52,700 bases of DNA from Saprospiraceae bacterium (GTDB lineage: Bacteria > Bacteroidota > Bacteroidia > Chitinophagales > Saprospiraceae), in assembly GCA_021299835.1 (NCBI GenBank), contig JAJTER010000007.1:1-52700 (forward strand). The letters run 5' to 3'. Of this stretch, positions 8,836-17,826 are shown piece by piece (within the stretch, counting starts at the first letter, position 1; each line of letters opens with the position of its first letter). The notes beneath the pieces are model-generated. The model had not been told where the DNA came from, made no database searches, and saw only the letters and a program-made list of their open reading frames with translations. A program made the position numbers and the translations under genes.

Positions 8836-8837
8836 GT

Positions 8838-9344
8838 TTATTCCTCGTTATGGGGGCAATTATGCACTTTACTAATCAGATTTTGATGTTCCTTTAACAT
8901 AGTTTGTGCCGCCTGATAAAGTTCTTCAAAATGCATTACCAGAATATGAACATCACGGGGAACTTCCTCGCCCCACTGTTTAGTTTTAAACATACAACAA
9001 GTATGTAAACCTTTAAAAACCGCTTCTAATTCTTTGGCGCGAAATAAGAAATTTTCAATATCAGGTAAGGTGGCTGGCAAAATAGTGTTTTCCCTTTGTA
9101 AACCTTTGGAGAGGTCTTCAAAGACGAGTTCCTTAATGCTCACCTGAAACAACTCAGACATCTTTAAAAGACTGTAAACTTTCGGCTCCGTAGATCCATT
9201 TTCATAAGAGGCAATATTCCCTCTGTTCAGTCCAACACGGTTGGCGAATTCCTCCTGGCTCCATTGAAACTTTTTCCTCAGCAAACGGAGATTTAAAGCC
9301 AGAAAAGTAGCGTTCAATAAATCGTTATCCTGCTGTTCAATCAT
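8838..9344 (-). CDS. XRE-family helix-turn-helix transcriptional regulator
   Basis: A 168-residue protein with an N-terminal HTH_3 (Cro/C1-type) domain at about residues 17-75, containing LRLLRKKFQWSQEEFANRVG and GNIASYENGSTEPKVYSLLK. The remaining 90 residues are helical with several Cys and His residues (HTCCMF, HVLVMHFEEL-like, VHNCPHNEE at the C-terminus), which could form a dimerisation or metal-sensing part; that is only a guess. It is divergently oriented to the sigma factor at 9568, with about 220 bases between the genes. The start ATG at 9344 is the only one that precedes the HTH with a sensible leader. Confidence 0.88.
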   Translation of the reverse strand: MIEQQDNDLLNATFLALNLRLLRKKFQWSQEEFANRVGLNRGNIASYENGSTEPKVYSLLKMSELFQVSIKELVFEDLSKGLQRENTILPATLPDIENFLFRAKELEAVFKGLHTCCMFKTKQWGEEVPRDVHILVMHFEELYQAAQTMLKEHQNLISKVHNCPHNEE

Positions 9345-9519
9345 AAGGTAGAATCATAAACAAAATTTGTCATAGCACTGAATATCTATTTTAAGTACAA
9401 TGAAATGGAAATAATTGTTTAAGAAATGACAATAAAATTTACATTTTTAATTCATTTGTCAGTAAAAAGTCATTTTATGTCGACAAATTGGACATTTTAA
9501 AAGAATATTGAAAAATATA

Positions 9520-9551
9520 TTTGCATTCAATGTGTTTTAGGACTAAATTTG
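9520..9551 (+). promoter_or_regulatory. Bacteroidota-type promoter of the sigma factor gene
   Basis: TTTG at 9520-9523, a 20-base spacer, and TAAATTTG at 9544-9551 match the Bacteroidota primary-sigma consensus TTTG-N19/20-TAnnTTTG exactly. Transcription would begin a few bases before the ATG at 9568, giving a very short leader. A second TAnnTTTG (TATATTTG, 9516-9523) overlaps the -33 box and could be an alternative upstream promoter. Confidence 0.75.
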
Positions 9552-9567
9552 CATAAAAATAAAAACA

Positions 9568-10101
9568 ATGACAGAAACAATAGTTGCCAATTCTTCCATT
9601 CAGATTCAGTTAGGTGCTATTCGTTCTTCTTTGCGTGCTTTCGCACTTAAATTAACGGGCTCGTCCAGTGATGCAGAAGATTTGTATCAGGATACCGCCT
9701 TGCGAATTATTATGCACGCAGATAAATTCAATGAGGGCACCAACTTTAAGGCGTGGGCAGTTACTATAATGCGGAATATTTTTATAAATAATTACCGTAA
9801 AAAGATTCGAAGAAATATGATTGTGGATCAAACGCCCAATTCTTATTATTTGGATTCAAATGAGGTTAATGAGCCTAACGCAGGGGAAACTGAAATTATA
9901 TTCAGTGAGTTAATGGTATTGGTTGAAGCCTTGCCGGAAGATTTTAAAAGACCATTCCTAATGGCTTTTGATGGGTACAAATATGAGGAAATAGCAGAGG
10001 AACTGGGTTCTCCACTGGGTACCATTAAGAGTAGAATATTTTTTGCCAGGAAAAAATTGCAAAAATTATACAAGGAACGCTATGCCATTTTCAGGGCTTA
10101 A
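9568..10101 (+). CDS. ECF-type RNA polymerase sigma factor
   Basis: A 177-residue sigma-70 family protein of extracytoplasmic-function size. Region 2 is visible as DAEDLYQDTALRI with FKAWAVTIMRNIFINNYRKK, and region 4 as the helix-turn-helix YKYEEIAEELGSPLGTIKSR followed by FFARKKLQKLY. No region 3 or long C-terminal extension is present. No anti-sigma gene is adjacent: downstream is a convergent rhomboid protease behind a terminator, so its control is not by a linked membrane anti-sigma factor. The divergent XRE gene may be a regulator (inference from position only). Confidence 0.92.
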   Translation: MTETIVANSSIQIQLGAIRSSLRAFALKLTGSSSDAEDLYQDTALRIIMHADKFNEGTNFKAWAVTIMRNIFINNYRKKIRRNMIVDQTPNSYYLDSNEVNEPNAGETEIIFSELMVLVEALPEDFKRPFLMAFDGYKYEEIAEELGSPLGTIKSRIFFARKKLQKLYKERYAIFRA

Positions 10102-10110
10102 ATCGATACT

Positions 10111-10155
10111 TCCAAGATAGTTAGGGGCAATTTCCTGTTACCTAATTATCTTGGA
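10111..10155. terminator. Bidirectional terminator between sigma factor and rhomboid
   Basis: TCCAAGATAGTTAGG (10111-10125) pairs with CCTAATTATCTTGGA (10141-10155) over 15 bases with one G-T pair and a 15-base loop. It occupies most of the short gap between the convergent genes ending at 10101 and 10160. T-tracts are weak, so termination may be factor-assisted. Confidence 0.65.
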
Positions 10156-10159
10156 TAAA

Positions 10160-10849
10160 TTAAGTGTTATTTTGAAACCAACCATCTTTCCGTGGAGAAT
10201 GTTCAAAAGTTTCCCTGGGTAAGAAAAATTCTTTTTCCTGCTTTTCAAAAAGTTTTTTTCGTTGCCGTTCTTTATAATCCTCCTCTTCCTCTGTATTTTT
10301 AAACAAAAAGGCAGTTATCATTCCTGATATTGCGCCCAACAAATGGCTTTCCCATGAAATACCTTCCTGTCCGGGGAAAATGCCAATAATCATCGATCCA
10401 TAATAAAAGCCAACCAGAATGGCCAGAGCGATGGAGCGAATATTTCTTCTGAAAATACCCAGCCAAAAAACAAACGCGACTAATCCATAAATCACTCCAC
10501 TGGCCCCGATATGAAATACCTGTCTTCCGAAAAGCCAAACGAGGCTGCCCGTAAGGAAATAAATAAGGAATAAGGCTGGAAAAGATATTCTCCTGTAGAA
10601 AAATAAAATAAGGGTCATAAGGGCAAAAAGGGGTGGTGTATTGGACATCAAGTGAGACCAATTACCGTGAATCCACGGACTAAATAATATTCCTTTTATC
10701 CCAAAATCGGTTCTTGGAAATATACCTAAATTACCTAAATCAATGAAAGTCAAGAAGGTAATCAAATGAACTAACCAAAGGATGGAAACCGTCAGGGTAG
10801 CCACTTTCAGACTTTGAAAAAATGAATTTGATTTTTTAGACTTCATCAA
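10160..10849 (-). CDS. Rhomboid-family intramembrane serine protease
   Basis: A 229-residue membrane protein with about six transmembrane helices. The catalytic dyad is visible: Ser117 in HIGASGVIYG (GxSG motif) and His169 in SWESHLLGAISGM. The oxyanion-helping HxxxxHxxxN motif appears as HGNWSHLMSN, and a WR-like L1 loop is suggested in the region between TM1 and TM2. A charged cytoplasmic tail of about 45 residues (EEEEDYKERQRKKLF and following) ends the protein. Rhomboids cleave membrane proteins near the outer face of the inner membrane; the substrate is unknown. The gene is 13 bases downstream of pfkA on the same strand, so the two are likely co-transcribed, but no functional link is known. 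Confidence 0.9.
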   Translation of the reverse strand: MMKSKKSNSFFQSLKVATLTVSILWLVHLITFLTFIDLGNLGIFPRTDFGIKGILFSPWIHGNWSHLMSNTPPLFALMTLILFFYRRISFPALFLIYFLTGSLVWLFGRQVFHIGASGVIYGLVAFVFWLGIFRRNIRSIALAILVGFYYGSMIIGIFPGQEGISWESHLLGAISGMITAFLFKNTEEEEDYKERQRKKLFEKQEKEFFLPRETFEHSPRKDGWFQNNT

Positions 10850-10862
10850 AAGGCATTAATTA

Positions 10863-11834
10863 TCAATTTAAATCTTTGATAAGTTCTAAATACTTGGGTG
10901 AAATATCTCCTGCTTTTTTAATTGCCTTTTCAAAAGGGGTATAGGCAATTTCGTTATTTATAATGCCAATCATTACGCCAGATCTACCCTCGAGGAGCGC
11001 ATCGGTGGCGGCAACACCCATTCTGCTGGCTCTTACTCTTTCTAAACAAGTGGGACTGCCTCCTCGTTGAATATGGCCTAATATGGATACTTTTATTTCA
11101 AAAATATCTAATTTTGATTTTACATAATCAGCAATTTGATAAGCTCCACCCGCCTCATCTCCTTCGGCAACAACTACAATACTGGAGTTTTTCTTTCTAT
11201 CATGAGCATTTTGCAGCACTTTAACCAAATCGTCTAAATTTGTCTTATGTTCTGGCACCAACACAGCTTCAGCACCGGTGGCAATACCTGCGGCCATGGC
11301 TATATAACCAGCATCGCGGCCCATCACTTCGACAAAGAATAATCGGTCATGAGCGTTAGCAGTATCTTTAATTTTGTCAATAGCTTCCATCGCCGTATTA
11401 ATAGCAGTATCGAAGCCAATGGTATGATCCGTTCCTGCTAAATCGTTATCGATAGTACCCGGACAGCCTACTATTTTAATATCAGGAAATTCTTTCATGA
11501 AAATATCTGCTCCTGTAAAAGTTCCATCTCCACCGATAGCCACGATGCCATCGATACCTGCATTTTTAAGATTTTGATAAGCCAGTTTTCTGCCTTCGGG
11601 GGTCATAAAATCTTTACTTCTGGCTGATCTTAAAATAGTTCCCCCCAAATTGATAATAGAAGAAACAGCGTGTGAATCCATATTTTTTATGTCACCTTCA
11701 ATGAGTCCCTGATAACCGCGATAGATTCCGGCAACCTCAAGTCCTCTTTTCAATGCGGACCTAACTACGGCGCGAATACAAGCGTTCATGCCAGGTGCGT
11801 CACCTCCTGAAGTAAATACTCCAATTTTTTTCAT
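10863..11834 (-). CDS. pfkA: ATP-dependent 6-phosphofructokinase
   Basis: A 323-residue PfkA of usual length; phosphorylates fructose 6-phosphate in glycolysis. Motifs in order: TSGGDAPGMNA (phosphate-binding), IVAIGGDGTFTGA, CPGTIDNDLAGTDHTIGFDT with the catalytic TIDND, VEVMGRDAGYIA, and LGHIQRGGSPTCLER. The residues after the GGDG motif and in PGTIDND match ATP-using rather than pyrophosphate-using enzymes. It lies downstream of the hypothetical gene ending at 11854 (19-base gap) and upstream of the rhomboid gene, probably one transcript in the order hypothetical - pfkA - rhomboid. Confidence 0.97.
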   Translation of the reverse strand: MKKIGVFTSGGDAPGMNACIRAVVRSALKRGLEVAGIYRGYQGLIEGDIKNMDSHAVSSIINLGGTILRSARSKDFMTPEGRKLAYQNLKNAGIDGIVAIGGDGTFTGADIFMKEFPDIKIVGCPGTIDNDLAGTDHTIGFDTAINTAMEAIDKIKDTANAHDRLFFVEVMGRDAGYIAMAAGIATGAEAVLVPEHKTNLDDLVKVLQNAHDRKKNSSIVVVAEGDEAGGAYQIADYVKSKLDIFEIKVSILGHIQRGGSPTCLERVRASRMGVAATDALLEGRSGVMIGIINNEIAYTPFEKAIKKAGDISPKYLELIKDLN

Positions 11835-11853
11835 AGTTCTAAATTATGCTTAA

Positions 11854-12534
11854 TTATAAGAATCGTCGGCGAACCGTATTGATAAATGATTTTGCTGCGT
11901 CTTTTCTTTCCTCTTTAAGCCAGTCGTGTTGACGGCCAATATTCAGTAAAAATTCTTTTGCCTGGTCAAAGTGAGTAAAATTATTTAGCATTTTTACCGC
12001 TTCTTCCATTTCTGCACTATTTTTTCCAAATAAATCATTGGTGTATAATAGGCGTTCATTCATACTAAACGTTGAAAAACTTAAATTAGTAATGGCTTGA
12101 CTAGCTAATCTTTCTGCTAAATTACTGGGTTCTTGCCATATAAACAAATGGGCTAACTCGTTATCGGATAAGGGTTCAACAGGTTGAGGAGTCACCGGAA
12201 GGACTACAGGTTCGAGTGTTTTTTTCTCTGGTTCAAAATTGGCTACACCCCGCTCACGACCTAATAAACCAGTCTCTCTTTTTTCTTCGTTCAACGATTG
12301 AACCTCTTTTATGGGTTGTTCTTCTTTCAAAGGTGGCACCTCTAAAACAGGTTGCACTTCGTTCAGTGGTGCTTTAGGCTGACTTTGGCTCAAGGCGATG
12401 GTTTCGTAAAACTGCCTTAAATAGCTTAGCATCAGGTCTCTTTCCAGGGGAGAAACGCCTGGTGTATTTGCATCGATATTTTTATAAAGCGCATTTATTT
12501 TGTGTATCAACACGCGTGCTTTTTCCTTGTCCAT
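11854..12534 (-). CDS. Conserved hypothetical Bacteroidota protein
   Basis: A 226-residue soluble protein with no signal peptide. A helical N-terminal part (about residues 1-50, LSYLRQFYETIALSQ) is followed by a low-complexity Pro/Glu/Val-rich linker (about 50-125, with repeats such as LNEVQPVLEVPPLKEEQPIK). The C-terminal block has the pattern LFGKN..EM.EAVKMLN...FDQAKEFLL....DW..E..DAAKSFINTVRRRF. I recognise this C-terminal pattern as conserved in uncharacterised Bacteroidota proteins, but know no function. The linker is poorly conserved in such proteins and probably disordered. It is the first gene of the transcript with pfkA. Confidence 0.75.
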   Translation of the reverse strand: MDKEKARVLIHKINALYKNIDANTPGVSPLERDLMLSYLRQFYETIALSQSQPKAPLNEVQPVLEVPPLKEEQPIKEVQSLNEEKRETGLLGRERGVANFEPEKKTLEPVVLPVTPQPVEPLSDNELAHLFIWQEPSNLAERLASQAITNLSFSTFSMNERLLYTNDLFGKNSAEMEEAVKMLNNFTHFDQAKEFLLNIGRQHDWLKEERKDAAKSFINTVRRRFL

Positions 12535-12698
12535 GATACATTTTCAGGTTGACTTTAGTAAATATTCTTTACATCTATCCTAAAGTTGATTTGTTTATAA
12601 CGCACAAATATCTAATTTTAACTTCCCAAATGGAAATTAGACAATGAAAATTAATAAAATTTATCATTTGACTAATATTTTAATCAAAAAAGAATAAT

Positions 12699-13271
12699 AT
12701 GTTTATTGAGCCCTACATTACAGGTAATCCTAAGGGATGGATTGAAGTAATATGTGGAGGAATGTTTTCAGGCAAAACAGAGGAGTTAATCAGGCGTTTG
12801 AAAAGAGCACGGATAGCAAATCTTAAGGTTGAAATTTTTAAGCCTGCTACAGACAATCGGTATGCTATCAATGAAGTAGTCTCTCATGATGCAAATCAAA
12901 TTCCCTCTGTTGTCGTTCATCGGGCATTGGATATTCTTTCTTTAGTGGAGGAAAAGGAGGTCGTTGGTATCGATGAGGCTCAGTTTTTTGACAATGATCT
13001 CGTTTTAGTCTGTAGGGAATTGGCCAACAGAGGTATTAGAGTGATTGTTGCCGGGTTGGATATGGATTATAAAGGGATTCCTTTTGAACCTATTCCCGCC
13101 CTTTTAGCTACCGCCGAATACATTACTAAGGTGCATGCCATTTGTCCTCATTGCGGACAGTTAGCATCCCATTCTTATCGGCTGGTTGACGTGGAAGATA
13201 AGGTTCTGGTGGGCGAAAAACAATTGTATGAACCACGTTGTAGAAATTGTTTTAATAAAGGAATGCTTTAA
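12699..13271 (+). CDS. tdk: Thymidine kinase
   Basis: A 190-residue type II thymidine kinase, converting thymidine to dTMP in pyrimidine salvage. It contains the Walker A CGGMFSGKTEELIRRLKRA (about residues 19-37), Walker B VVGIDEAQFFD with the catalytic Glu nearby, and the substrate segment VAGLDMDYKGIPFEPIP. The zinc lasso cysteines CPHCG and CRNCF are present near the C-terminus, so the enzyme appears complete. Its 107-base downstream gap holds the purH promoter. It is not obviously in an operon, although purH follows on the same strand. Confidence 0.97.
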   Translation: MFIEPYITGNPKGWIEVICGGMFSGKTEELIRRLKRARIANLKVEIFKPATDNRYAINEVVSHDANQIPSVVVHRALDILSLVEEKEVVGIDEAQFFDNDLVLVCRELANRGIRVIVAGLDMDYKGIPFEPIPALLATAEYITKVHAICPHCGQLASHSYRLVDVEDKVLVGEKQLYEPRCRNCFNKGML

Positions 13272-13341
13272 AGTTCGTTGCTCATGATAAAATCCAAAAT
13301 TTTGTTTCCATAATATTTATCAATTAATTCAATTTTATAAC

Positions 13342-13349
13342 TAAGTTTG
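13342..13349 (+). promoter_or_regulatory. Candidate -7 box of the purH promoter
   Basis: TAAGTTTG matches TAnnTTTG and lies 28 bases before the purH ATG. No good TTTG is found at the expected upstream spacing, so the promoter is only half supported. Confidence 0.45.
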
Positions 13350-13377
13350 CGAAAATTTTCTTGTTATCACAACCATT

Positions 13378-14907
13378 ATGTCTTTAATTCCAATTTCTCG
13401 TGCGTTAATCTCTGTTTACTCAAAAGATGGTTTAGAACCATTGGCTAAGTTGCTGCATCATTACGGTGTAGAAATTTACTCCACAGGGGGTACGCAAGCC
13501 TATTTGGAAAGCTTGGGCATTCCTGTTATAACCGTTGAATCACTAACGGGATATCCTTCTATTCTTGACGGAAGAGTTAAAACACTTCATCCAAAAGTTT
13601 TTGGTGGCATTCTTGCCCGACGCGAGGAGGGACATTTAACGGAATTAAATGAAATGGATATTCCTCCTTTCGATGTAGTAGTGGTCGATTTATATCCTTT
13701 TGAGGAAACGGTTGCTTCAGGTGCAGGCGAAGCAGAAATCATTGAAAAAATTGACATTGGAGGAATTTCTTTGATTAGAGCCGCTGCTAAAAATTTCAAT
13801 GATGTGGTGGTTATTCCATCAAAGTTATCCTATAGACCGTTAGTAGAGGCTTTAGAAAAAAATACCGGCTCAACAACGCTTGCTGAGCGTTTATCATTTG
13901 CCAGGGCTGCTTTTGGCGTGACTTCACATTATGATGCAGCTATTTATGCCTACTTTCAAGGAGATGAAACCTTTTCGGAATCTTTGCGCCTTACTGAAAA
14001 TAATAGGGTGAACCTTCGTTACGGTGAAAATCCACATCAAAAAGCCGTTTTTTACGGAGATTTTGATGATATGTTCGAAAAATTAGCAGGAAAAGAACTA
14101 TCGTTCAATAATTTAACAGATATAGACGCTGCCGTTGGATTGATTTCTGAGTTTGAAAAGGATGGGCCAACGATGGTCATTCTTAAACATACCAATCCTT
14201 GCGGTGTGGCCACCAGATCTACCATTAAGGAGGCATGGCTGGCTGCCTTAGCTGCCGATCCCGTTTCTGCATTTGGGGGTGTTTTTATATCAAACGTACC
14301 CATTGATATGGCTACCGCGGAGGAGATAGATCAGCTTTTTTACGAAGTTTTAATTGCACCAGAATTTGCGGAAGACGCATTAAATTTTTTGAGTAAAAAG
14401 AAAAACAGAATTTTATTGAAGTTAAAAAAACTTAAAATTCAAAACATTAGCGTTAAATCTTTGTTAAATGGCGTGATTGTTCAGGAAAATGACGTTATAA
14501 CGGAAGGAAGGGAGATTTGTAAAGTAGCGACCCTATTGGAACCTACGGATAATCAGTGGAAAGATTTGATGTTTGCCGCAAAATGTTGCAAACACCTGAA
14601 ATCAAACGTCATTGTGCTGGCTAAAGATAATCAGCTTTTGGGTATGGGTTGTGGTCAGACATCGAGAATTGACGCGATGGAACAAGCGGTGGACAAGGCA
14701 AAAAAATATGGTTTTGATCTGCAGGGTGCAGTGATGGCTTCAGATGCTTTTTTTCCCTTTCCCGATTGTGTGGAAGTAGCTGAACGGGCGGGAATAAAGG
14801 CGGTTATTCAACCGGGTGGGTCGGTTAAAGATCAGGAAAGTATAGATTTTTGTGATGCGAATAATATGGCAATGGTTATAACGGGAATTAGACACTTTAG
14901 ACATTAA
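13378..14907 (+). CDS. purH: Bifunctional AICAR transformylase / IMP cyclohydrolase
   Basis: A 509-residue PurH catalysing the last two steps of de novo IMP synthesis. The N-terminal MGS-like cyclohydrolase domain shows YSTGGTQAYLESLGIPV, SILDGRVKTLHPKVFGG and DLYPFEETV. The transformylase domain shows LRYGENPHQKAVFYG, LSFNNLTDIDAA, the catalytic KHTNPCGVA, SAFGGV, MGCGQTSRIDA and SDAFFPFPDCVE. Length and motif order are normal. The gene is followed after 63 bases by an outer-membrane barrel gene on the same strand; the link between them is positional only. Confidence 0.97.
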   Translation: MSLIPISRALISVYSKDGLEPLAKLLHHYGVEIYSTGGTQAYLESLGIPVITVESLTGYPSILDGRVKTLHPKVFGGILARREEGHLTELNEMDIPPFDVVVVDLYPFEETVASGAGEAEIIEKIDIGGISLIRAAAKNFNDVVVIPSKLSYRPLVEALEKNTGSTTLAERLSFARAAFGVTSHYDAAIYAYFQGDETFSESLRLTENNRVNLRYGENPHQKAVFYGDFDDMFEKLAGKELSFNNLTDIDAAVGLISEFEKDGPTMVILKHTNPCGVATRSTIKEAWLAALAADPVSAFGGVFISNVPIDMATAEEIDQLFYEVLIAPEFAEDALNFLSKKKNRILLKLKKLKIQNISVKSLLNGVIVQENDVITEGREICKVATLLEPTDNQWKDLMFAAKCCKHLKSNVIVLAKDNQLLGMGCGQTSRIDAMEQAVDKAKKYGFDLQGAVMASDAFFPFPDCVEVAERAGIKAVIQPGGSVKDQESIDFCDANNMAMVITGIRHFRH

Positions 14908-14970
14908 TTCTTTAAACCAACTATATTGCAGTTAATAGCATCTTTACATAAAATAAACGTAGTGGCTCAA

Positions 14971-16335
14971 ATGGCTAAATTAAACAATAAAGTGTGGCTT
15001 CTAGTCATTGGACTATCCTTCCTGGGAGCTCTGCAGCTAGCTGGACAGTCCACGTCGAGTATTATTCCCAAATATAATTCGCCCTATTCCAGGTTAGGTA
15101 TAGGAAATTATTATCCGGGATATTTTGCCGCTGCAGCGGGTATGGGGGGAATTGGCGTAGGTTATAATGATCCGACGCATCTCAATCCACAGAATCCTGC
15201 TTCTCTTGGTTTCCTTAGAGTCACAGCTTTTGAAGGAGGTATATTTTCCAAGTATAATGTCCTTAATAATGGAAAAGGCGAGAGGGATGACGCCTGGAGC
15301 GGAAATATCCAGTATCTAAGTCTTGGATTTCCCATGCGTAACCCTATCAATGAATCGCTGGAAAGACAACAGCCTACCTCAGGTATTGGTATGGCCTTTA
15401 CGCTGGTTCCCTACACTTATGTTGGTTACGACGTAAAATCTACCATTGAAAATCCTGGATTCGGTACAGCAACCAATACGTTGAAAGGAACTGGTGGTAC
15501 TTATAAACTTGCCTGGTCAAATGGCTTTAGGTATAAGAGTATCGCGGTGGGTTTAGAAACAGCCTATTTGTTTGGCAAAATAACTAATTCGCGACGCTTG
15601 CAATTAGATTCCTCGTCTATAGCTTATGGAACGGAATTAGCGGACGATATTAGCTTAAGGGGGCTTAGATTAAAAGCAGGTTTCCAGGCAGCCATTGATT
15701 TTGGAAAGAAAAAAGATAAGGATAAATCAATTTCAGACTATAAAAGGTTACTCATTTCGGGTACTTACACCATGGGTGGATCAGTACAGACCAATGCCAG
15801 TCGTTTTTATAGGAGAGAATTGTATTTAACCACTACCATAATTGATACCATTTTAAGAGAATTTGATAATATTCAAACAGGACAGCTTCCTATGGAATTT
15901 GGTATGGGACTTACTTTTGAACGGTTTAATAAGCTTAGAATTAGTGCAGAATATACTGTTGGAAAATGGTCAAATTATGAGTTAACGGCAAAATCAGATA
16001 AACTTTTTGATAATTATTTTTTTAGATTTGGAGGTGAATTGATTCCAGAATATGCTTCTTATAATAAATATAGCAGGCGAATGAGTTACAGATTAGGCGC
16101 ATTTTATGGAACAGACCCTCGAACAGTAAATGGAAAATCTTTACTTCAATACGGCTTTACCATGGGATTAGGTCTTCCCATAGTGGTTCCCAGGCAAACT
16201 CCTTCTTTCGTAGATTTATCTTTGGAAGTAGGGCGTTTTGGCTTGAAAGACGCACTAAGAGAGACTTATATCCAACTAACAGCTGGATTTTCACTAAACG
16301 ACAACACCTGGTTTTACAAACGTAAATTTAACTAA
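14971..16335 (+). CDS. Outer-membrane beta-barrel protein (SPYSRxGxG family)
   Basis: A 454-residue exported protein. The ATG at 14971 gives MAKLNNKVWLLVIGLSFLGA as a signal peptide, ending near LAGQ; a TTG at 14926 is possible but less likely. The N-terminal signature NSPYSRLGIGNYYPG, followed by GMGGIGVGY and LNPQNPASLGFL, belongs to a Bacteroidota barrel family distantly like FadL/OMPP1 transporters. Alternating aromatic strands run to the C-terminus (NDNTWFYKRKFN). In other Bacteroidota such barrels often lie next to TPR proteins, as here; the next gene starts 3 bases later. Function is unknown; hydrophobic-compound uptake or a secretion-related role are guesses. Confidence 0.8.
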   Translation: MAKLNNKVWLLVIGLSFLGALQLAGQSTSSIIPKYNSPYSRLGIGNYYPGYFAAAAGMGGIGVGYNDPTHLNPQNPASLGFLRVTAFEGGIFSKYNVLNNGKGERDDAWSGNIQYLSLGFPMRNPINESLERQQPTSGIGMAFTLVPYTYVGYDVKSTIENPGFGTATNTLKGTGGTYKLAWSNGFRYKSIAVGLETAYLFGKITNSRRLQLDSSSIAYGTELADDISLRGLRLKAGFQAAIDFGKKKDKDKSISDYKRLLISGTYTMGGSVQTNASRFYRRELYLTTTIIDTILREFDNIQTGQLPMEFGMGLTFERFNKLRISAEYTVGKWSNYELTAKSDKLFDNYFFRFGGELIPEYASYNKYSRRMSYRLGAFYGTDPRTVNGKSLLQYGFTMGLGLPIVVPRQTPSFVDLSLEVGRFGLKDALRETYIQLTAGFSLNDNTWFYKRKFN

Positions 16336-16337
16336 TT

Positions 16338-17747
16338 ATGAAGGTTCTATCTCATGGAGTTCTTCCACTACTCCTCTTGCTCACTTTATTTAATAATGCT
16401 AATGCCCAGTGTAATTCTTGGGTGGGAAATCCCAGAGAAACGGAAGCTAAAGAGGCTCACGTACTTTATAGGCAGATGGTAAAGGGTAAAACAGCTGCCG
16501 ATTTGGCTAAATTAGACGATGTATCGTTTGGTATTATCTACGAAAATTGGCAAAAAGCTTTCGATATTGCCCCAATGGCCGATGGACAAAGAGCGAATCA
16601 CTACATTGATGGCGTAGAAATAATGAAGGCAAAAAAAGAGAAATCAAAAGATGATGCATCTAAATTAGCCGCTGATAAACTTATTCTTTCTCTTTATGAC
16701 CAAATGGCGGTTTGTTATCCAAAGGAAATAGGCTACGCGTTAAGTAGAAAGGCTTTTGATATGTTCTATATGCCTTCCTATGGATACAGTGCCGAAACAG
16801 CGGCTGCATTCAAAAATGCTATAGAAAAAGCAGGCAACGCTGCTGAATATATTATCTTGGAGCCTATTGGTCTGGTGGTAAATTATATGTTTAAAAACAA
16901 ATTGATGACACAGGCTGATGCAAGATTCTTAGTGGAGAAATCACAGGAAATTGCAGACTTTAATATTTCTAATAATGAGAAATATGGTCAATATTACGAG
17001 GCCTCGTATGCAAGAATGGAAGTGCCTTTGGCTGAAGTTGAGGGTCAAATATTTGATTGCGATTATTTTAAAGCAAAATTGGTTCCCGCTTATCAGGAAA
17101 ATCCGGAAGATTTAGCTACCATTCGCTATACTTTCAATAAGTTAAAGACTCAGGGATGTGCTGATACTGACCCCATCATGTTGGAGTTAAAGACAAAGTA
17201 TGAGGCTAAAGCGGCTAATATGAATGCGGCTATGCAGGAGGATTTTCTAGCTAAAAATCCTGGAATGGCCGCAAGAAAGCTTTATGAAGAAGGGAATTTC
17301 AGTCAGGCTATTGCTAAATACCAGGAAGCTATTGCCAACGAAACAGATGATAATAAAAAAGCTGATTATTACCTCGGTATTGCCTCTATTCAGTTCCGTC
17401 AGTTAAAATCTTACGGTCCGGCAAGAGAAAATGCGCGTAAAGCGGCTTCGTTGAAATCAAATTGGGGTAGGCCATATCTATTGATTGGTGATATGTATGC
17501 TTCTACCAGTAGAAATTGTGGCTCCGATGGGTACACAAGAGGCTTAGCCGTACTCGCTGCCATAGAAAAATATGCCCAGGCAAGAAATATCGATTCAGAG
17601 GTATCTGCCGAAGCTTCTAAAAAAATATCCCTTTATGGTGCTTCTGTTCCACCAAAGGATGAGGCGCACATGAGAGGTATTGCGGAAGGTGCCAGAGTTT
17701 CAACAGGTTGTTGGATAGGCGAAACAGTTACCCTTAGATATAATTAA
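16338..17747 (+). CDS. Exported TPR protein (paralogue of the following gene)
   Basis: A 469-residue periplasmic or surface protein with a signal peptide MKVLSHGVLPLLLLLTLFNN (cut near ANAQ). TPR-like helices dominate the C-terminal half: KLYEEGNFSQAIAKYQEAIA, ADYYLGIASIQFRQLKSYGP, and ARKAASLKSNWGRPYLLIGD. Short Cys-containing stretches (CYPKE, FDCDYF, STGCWIG) recur at matching positions in the downstream protein, which shows the two are paralogues. It starts 3 bases after the barrel gene, so the two are very likely co-translated. Role unknown; a scaffold for the barrel is plausible. Confidence 0.85.
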   Translation: MKVLSHGVLPLLLLLTLFNNANAQCNSWVGNPRETEAKEAHVLYRQMVKGKTAADLAKLDDVSFGIIYENWQKAFDIAPMADGQRANHYIDGVEIMKAKKEKSKDDASKLAADKLILSLYDQMAVCYPKEIGYALSRKAFDMFYMPSYGYSAETAAAFKNAIEKAGNAAEYIILEPIGLVVNYMFKNKLMTQADARFLVEKSQEIADFNISNNEKYGQYYEASYARMEVPLAEVEGQIFDCDYFKAKLVPAYQENPEDLATIRYTFNKLKTQGCADTDPIMLELKTKYEAKAANMNAAMQEDFLAKNPGMAARKLYEEGNFSQAIAKYQEAIANETDDNKKADYYLGIASIQFRQLKSYGPARENARKAASLKSNWGRPYLLIGDMYASTSRNCGSDGYTRGLAVLAAIEKYAQARNIDSEVSAEASKKISLYGASVPPKDEAHMRGIAEGARVSTGCWIGETVTLRYN

Positions 17748-17774
17748 TTTCAAACCCATTTACTAGGTTTGCCG

Positions 17775-17820
17775 AAAGGCCTTGTTCCTCTTTCGGGACA
17801 AGGCCTTTTCTTTTAAATTT
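17775..17820 (+). terminator. Intrinsic terminator between the TPR paralogues
   Basis: AAAGGCCTTGTTCC (17775-17788) pairs with GGGACAAGGCCTTT (17795-17808) over 14 bases with one G-T pair, followed by TCTTTTAAATTTTT. It ends just before the ATG at 17827, so it either terminates the upstream transcript or attenuates read-through into the lipoprotein gene. Confidence 0.85.
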
Positions 17821-17826
17821 TTTCCT

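Noticed and set aside
10299-10661. Minus-strand open frame inside the rhomboid gene
   Set aside because: It is a shifted frame of the rhomboid coding sequence, whose catalytic motifs identify the true frame.
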